Shown: one piece after another, positions 59,838 through 64,000 of the stretch | Position numbering within the stretch: position 1 is the first letter of the stretch | How the letters are laid out: every line of letters starts with the position of its first letter | NCBI RefSeq assembly: GCF_029633865.1 | Contig: NC_079212.1 | Span: 83,949,672 to 84,013,671, forward strand | Source of the DNA: Lampris incognitus | Taxonomy: Eukaryota > Chordata > Actinopteri > Lampriformes > Lampridae | Reading direction: 5' to 3' | DNA length: 64,000 nt | Position numbers and translations under genes: made by a program | Notes under the pieces: model-generated | What the model saw: the letters and a program-made list of their open reading frames with translations, nothing else | Databases searched by the model: none | Told to the model about the DNA's origin: nothing

Positions 59838-61922
59838 AGTGATGTCGTGTACTGGTCATGGTTTAACCAGGGCAGAATAGTGATGTCGTGTACTGGTCAT
59901 GGTTTAACCAGGGCAGAATAGTGATGTCGTGTACTGGTCATGGTTTAACCAGGGCAGAATAGTGATGTCGTGTGCTGGTCATGGTTTTACCAGGGCAGGA
60001 TAGTGATGTCGTGTGCTGGTCATGGTTTAACCAGGGCAGAATAGTGATGTCGTGTACTGGTCATGGTTTAACCAGGGCAGAATAGTGATGTCGTGTGCTG
60101 GTCATGGTTTAGCCAGGACAGGATAGTGATGTCGTGTGCTGGTCATGGTTTTACCAGGGCAGAATAGTGATGTCGTGTGCTGGTCATGGTTTAACCAGGG
60201 CAGAATAGTGATGTCGTGTACTGGTCATGGTTTAACCAGGGCAGAATAGTGATGTCGTGTACTGGTCATGGTTTAACCAGGGCAGAATAGTGATGTCGTG
60301 TACTGGTCATGGTTTAACCAGGGCAGAATAGTGATGTCGTGTGCTGGTCATGGTTTAACCAGGGCAGAATAGTGATGTCGTGTGCTGGTCATGGTTTAAC
60401 CAGGGCAGAATAGTGATGTCGTGTGCTGGTCATGGTTTAACCAGGGCAGAATAGTGATGTCGTGTGCTGGTCATGGTTTAACCAGGGCAGAATAGTGATG
60501 TCGTGTGCTGGTCATGGTTTAACCAGGGCAGAATAGTGATGTCGTGTGCTGGTCATGGTTTAACCAGGGCAGAATAGTGATGTCGTGTGCTGGTCATGGT
60601 TTAACCAGGGCAGAATAGTGATGTCGTGTGCTGGTCATGGTTTAACCAGGGCAGAATAGTGATGTCGTGTGCTGGTCATGGTTTAACCAGGGCAGAATAG
60701 TGATGTCGTGTGCTGGTCATGGTTTAACCAGGGCAGAATAGTGATGTCGTGTGCTGGTCATGGTTTAACCAGGGCAGAATAGTGATGTCGTGTGCTGGTC
60801 ATGGTTTAACCAGGGCAGAATAGTGATGTCGTGTGCTGGTCATGGTTTAACCAGGGCAGAATAGTGATGTCGTGTGCTGGTCATGGTTTAACCAGGGCAG
60901 AATAGTGATGTCGTGTACTGGTCATGGTTTAACCAGGGCAGAATAGTGATGTCGTGTGCTGGTCATGGTTTAACCAGGGCAGAATAGTGATGTCGTGTGC
61001 TGGTCATGGTTTAACCAGGGCAGAATAGTGATGTCGTGTACTGGTCATGGTTTAACCAGGGCAGAATAGTGATGTCGTGTGCTGGTCATGGTTTAACCAG
61101 GGCAGAATAGTGATGTCGTGTGCTGGTCATGGTTTAACCAGGGCAGAATAGTGATGTCGTGTGCTGGTCATGGTTTAACCAGGGCAGAATAGTGATGTCG
61201 TGTGCTGGTCATGGTTTAACCAGGACAGAATAGTGATGTCGTGTACTGGTCATGGTTTAACCAGGGCAGAATAGTGATGTCGTGTACTGGTCATGGTTTA
61301 ACCAGGGCAGAATAGTGATGTCGTGTACTGGTCATGGTTTAACCAGGACAGAATAGTGATGTCGTGTGCTGGTCATGGTTTAACCAGGACAGAATAGTGA
61401 TGTCGTGTACTGGTCATGGTTTAACCAGGGCAGAATAGTGATGTCGTGTGCTGGTCATGGTTTAACCAGGGCAGAATAGTGATGTCGTGTGCTGGTCATG
61501 GTTTAACCAGGGCAGAATAGTGATGTCGTGTGCTGGTCATGGTTTAACCAGGGCAGAATAGTGATGTCGTGTGCTGGTCCTGGTTTAACCAGGGCAGAAT
61601 AGTGATGTCGTGTACTGGTCATGGTTTAACCAGGGCAGAATAGTGATGTCGTGTGCTGGTCATGGTTTAACCAGGGCAGAATAGTGATGTCGTGTGCTGG
61701 TCCTGGTTTAACCAGGACAGAATAGTGATGTCGTGTGCTGGTCCTGGTTTAACCAGGACAGAATAGTGATGTCGTGTGCTGGTCCTGGTTTAACCAGGGC
61801 AGAATAGTGATGTGTGCTGGTCATGGTTTAACCAGGGCAAAATAGTGATGTCGTGTACTGGTCATGGTTTAACCAGGGCAGAATAGTGATGTCGTGTACT
61901 GGTCCTGGTTTAACCAGGGCAG
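59838..61922. repeat. 41-bp minisatellite, about 51 copies
   Basis: The unit is GCAGAATAGTGATGTCGTGT followed by GCTGGTCATGGTTTAACCAGG. Variant sites are mostly A/G at one position, GGGC/GGAC, and CAT/CCT. One unit near 61803 is shortened. Confidence 0.97.
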
Positions 61923-62244
61923 TGGACATGAGGGGAGACAGCATGTAAGACCCGGACAGACAGCTGATAGTAGACCAGAGAGCTCAGGATGGGACAGCTG
62001 AGCACAATAGATCCTGTCAGTTCACTAGTGTCTGTCCAGGTATGCAGGTTTCCAACACTCCTCCTCTTCCTCCATTTCCTAGGCGGTAGAACAAATGATG
62101 AAGTGTTTATATTTTAATGTAGACACTTTAATTTTTATTGAACGGTAACGGTTCTTCTTTGCAAATGAAATCCTTCATTTCCTTGTCAAATGTGCTCAGG
62201 CGAGAACGGCTTTACCTGAAGGCTGGTTTTCATGGTCCCAGCAG

Positions 62245-62712
62245 CAACTGCTCCAGAGTGGGTATGTACTGCTCCTGAGTGCGTATGTACTGCTCCAGAG
62301 TGGGTATGTACAGCTCCAGAGTGAGTTTGTACTGCTCCAGAGTGGGTATGTACAGCTCCAGAATGGGTATGTACAGCTCCAGAGTGGGTATGTACTGCTC
62401 CAGAGTGGGTATAAACAGCTCCAGAGTGAGTTTGTACTGCTCCAGAGTGGGTATGTACAGCTCCAGAGTGAGTTTGTTCTGCTCCAGAGTGAGTATGTAC
62501 TGCTCCAGAGTGGGTATGTACAGCTCCAGTGTGGGTATGTACTGCTCCAGAGTGCGTATGTACAGCTCCAGAGTGGGTATGTACTGCTCCAGAGTGGGTA
62601 TGTACTGCTCCAGAGTGGGTATGTACAGCTCCAGAATGGGTATGTACAGCTCCAGAGTGAGTTTGTACTGCTCCAGAGTGAGTATGTACTGCTCCAGAGT
62701 GAGTATTTATGC
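62245..62712. repeat. 21-bp minisatellite, about 22 copies
   Basis: TGCTCCAGAGTGGGTATGTAC with variants. A frame through it reads a heptad SRVGMYC; the period is a multiple of three, so the open frame means little. Confidence 0.96.
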
Positions 62713-62751
62713 AGTGTTACTTTGCTGTTTGTACTCAGACATGAAGTTATT

Positions 62752-63405
62752 GTCCAGCGTAGAAGTTAATGTCCAGAGTAGAAGTTAATGTCCAGCGTAG
62801 AAGTTAATGTCCAGTGTAGAAGTTCATGTCCAGTGTAGAAGTTCATGTCCAGCATAGAAGTTAATGTCCAGTGTAGAAGTTAATGTCCAGCGTAGAAGTT
62901 AATATCCAGTGTAGAAGTTAATGTCCAGTGTAGAAGTTCATGTCCAGCATAGAAGTTAATGTCCAGTGTAAAAGTTAAGTGAGTGTCCAGCGTAGAAGTT
63001 AATGTCCAGCGTAGAAGTTAATGTCCAGTGTAGAAGTTCATGTCCAGTGTAGAAGTTCATGTCCAGAGTAGAAGTTAATGTCCAGTGTAGAAGTTAATGT
63101 CCAGCGTAGAAGTTAATGTCAAGTGTAGAAGTTAATGTCCAGCATAAGTTAATGTCCAGAGTAGAAGTTAATGTCCAGTGTAGAAGTCAATGTCCAGCAT
63201 AAGTTAATGTCCAGTGTAGAAGTTAAGTCAGTGTCCAGCGTAAGTCAATGTCCAGTGTAGAAGTTAATGTCCAGTGTAGAAGTTAAGTCAGTGTCCACCG
63301 TAAGTTAATGTCCAGTGTAGAAGTTAAGTCAGTGTCCAGCGTAAGTTAATGTCCAGTGTAGAAGTTAATGTCCAGTGTAGAAGTTAAGTCAGTGTCCAGC
63401 ATAGA
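62752..63405. repeat. 19-bp minisatellite, about 34 copies
   Basis: GTCCAGCGTAGAAGTTAAT with substitutions and occasional 14- and 22-bp variants. Confidence 0.95.
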
Positions 63406-63680
63406 AGTCAGGCTGCGCTAATTCTTATACTTGTCACTCAGAATCTGGAAAGATGTGTGGATTTGAGAAAAATGAACTGAGTTTCTCTACTTTTATGAAT
63501 GACTGAAGAAGTCAGTTGCACGTCGCTCATGTCTGTATCAGATGTGCATAAAGGTTCTTTCCTGCAGGCAGAGCTGATACATACTGACGAGCATGCATAA
63601 GTCGGTGGTCGACCATTAGGACGCTTCTTTACTTTCATATTGTGTCTCATGTCATCATGTCATTCAACCCTACAGCATAT
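63406..63680. other. Noncoding spacer
   Basis: Nothing recognisable between the last array and the SINE. Confidence 0.6.
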
Positions 63681-64000
63681 GCCGGGTGTCCGGGTAGCGT
63701 AGTGGTCTATTCTGTTGCTTACCAACACGGGGATCACCGGTTCGAATCCCTGTGTTACCTCCGGCTTGGTCAGGCGTCCCTACAGACACAATTGGCCGTG
63801 TCTGCGGGTGGGAAGCCAGATGTGGGTAGGTGTCCTGGTCGCTCGGGGCGTCTGTTCGGGGACTGGGGGGAATAGCGTGATCCTCCCACGTGCTACGTCC
63901 CCCTGGTGAAACTCCTCCCTGTCAGGTCAAAGAAGTGGCTGGTGACTCCACATGTATGGGAGGAGGCATGTGGTAGTCTGCAGCCCTCCCCGGATCAGCA
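63681..64000 (+). mobile_element. tRNA-derived SINE, cut by window edge
   Basis: Head GTCCGGGTAGCGTAGTGGTC, box B GGTTCGAATCCC, then the same body as the copies at 727-2128 and 15559-16011. The 3' end is outside the window. Confidence 0.93.

Noticed and set aside
62279..62788. 169-aa frame with SRVGMYC heptads
   Set aside because: It is a 21-bp tandem array with no start context or flanking gene signals.

Overview
This is eukaryotic, almost certainly teleost fish, genomic DNA. The signs are GT-AG introns, a vertebrate TIMELESS gene, tRNA-derived SINEs, L2/RTE/Tx1 LINEs, many Tc1-like elements, BEL/Pao and Gypsy retrotransposons, hAT and ISL2EU transposons, and long (TG)n and minisatellite arrays. 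There is no bacterial organisation, so operons, ribosome binding sites and CRISPR arrays do not apply.

Positions 1-20545 hold the 3' half of timeless on the plus strand. Twelve exons join to 1377 bases, or 458 codons plus a stop, with every splice phase compatible. The C-terminal and PARP1-binding regions and an Asp-rich tail are recognisable. The introns are full of repeats: an L2 LINE nested in a SINE (intron 3), an RTE LINE with a 16-bp target duplication (intron 5), a palindromic Tc1 derivative and a DD34E Tc1 split by a MITE (intron 6), a Tc1 relic carrying two further insertions (intron 8), a minisatellite (intron 9), a SINE in a Tc1 fragment (intron 10), and a three-layer nest in intron 11. 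The core of that nest is a complete Tc1-like element with an intact 347-aa transposase and a DD38E signature.

Positions 20546-31300 are repeat territory. A 54/45-bp minisatellite is split by a minus-strand BEL/Pao element with two LTRs and a 5-bp target duplication. Positions 31561-46260 hold two near-identical hAT copies (one with TIRs and an 8-bp duplication), two near-identical 5' halves of one Gypsy element, a minus-strand THAP plus DDE transposase (ISL2EU-like) with a tandem-repeat linker, and two MITEs.

Positions 46700-48120 look like a CpG-rich promoter with a possible first coding exon of an unidentified plus-strand gene; the rest of that gene was not found. Positions 48120-53130 are noncoding with simple repeats and a near-perfect 25-bp hairpin. 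Positions 53140-58990 hold a decayed Tx1-type LINE and an internally deleted BEL/Pao element. Positions 58995-63410 are a run of different tandem arrays (CT/CTGT, 41-bp, 21-bp and 19-bp units). A SINE runs off the right edge.

The one confident host gene is timeless. Nearly everything else is mobile or tandem DNA. The most notable items are the intact DD38E Tc1 element and its fold-back derivative.
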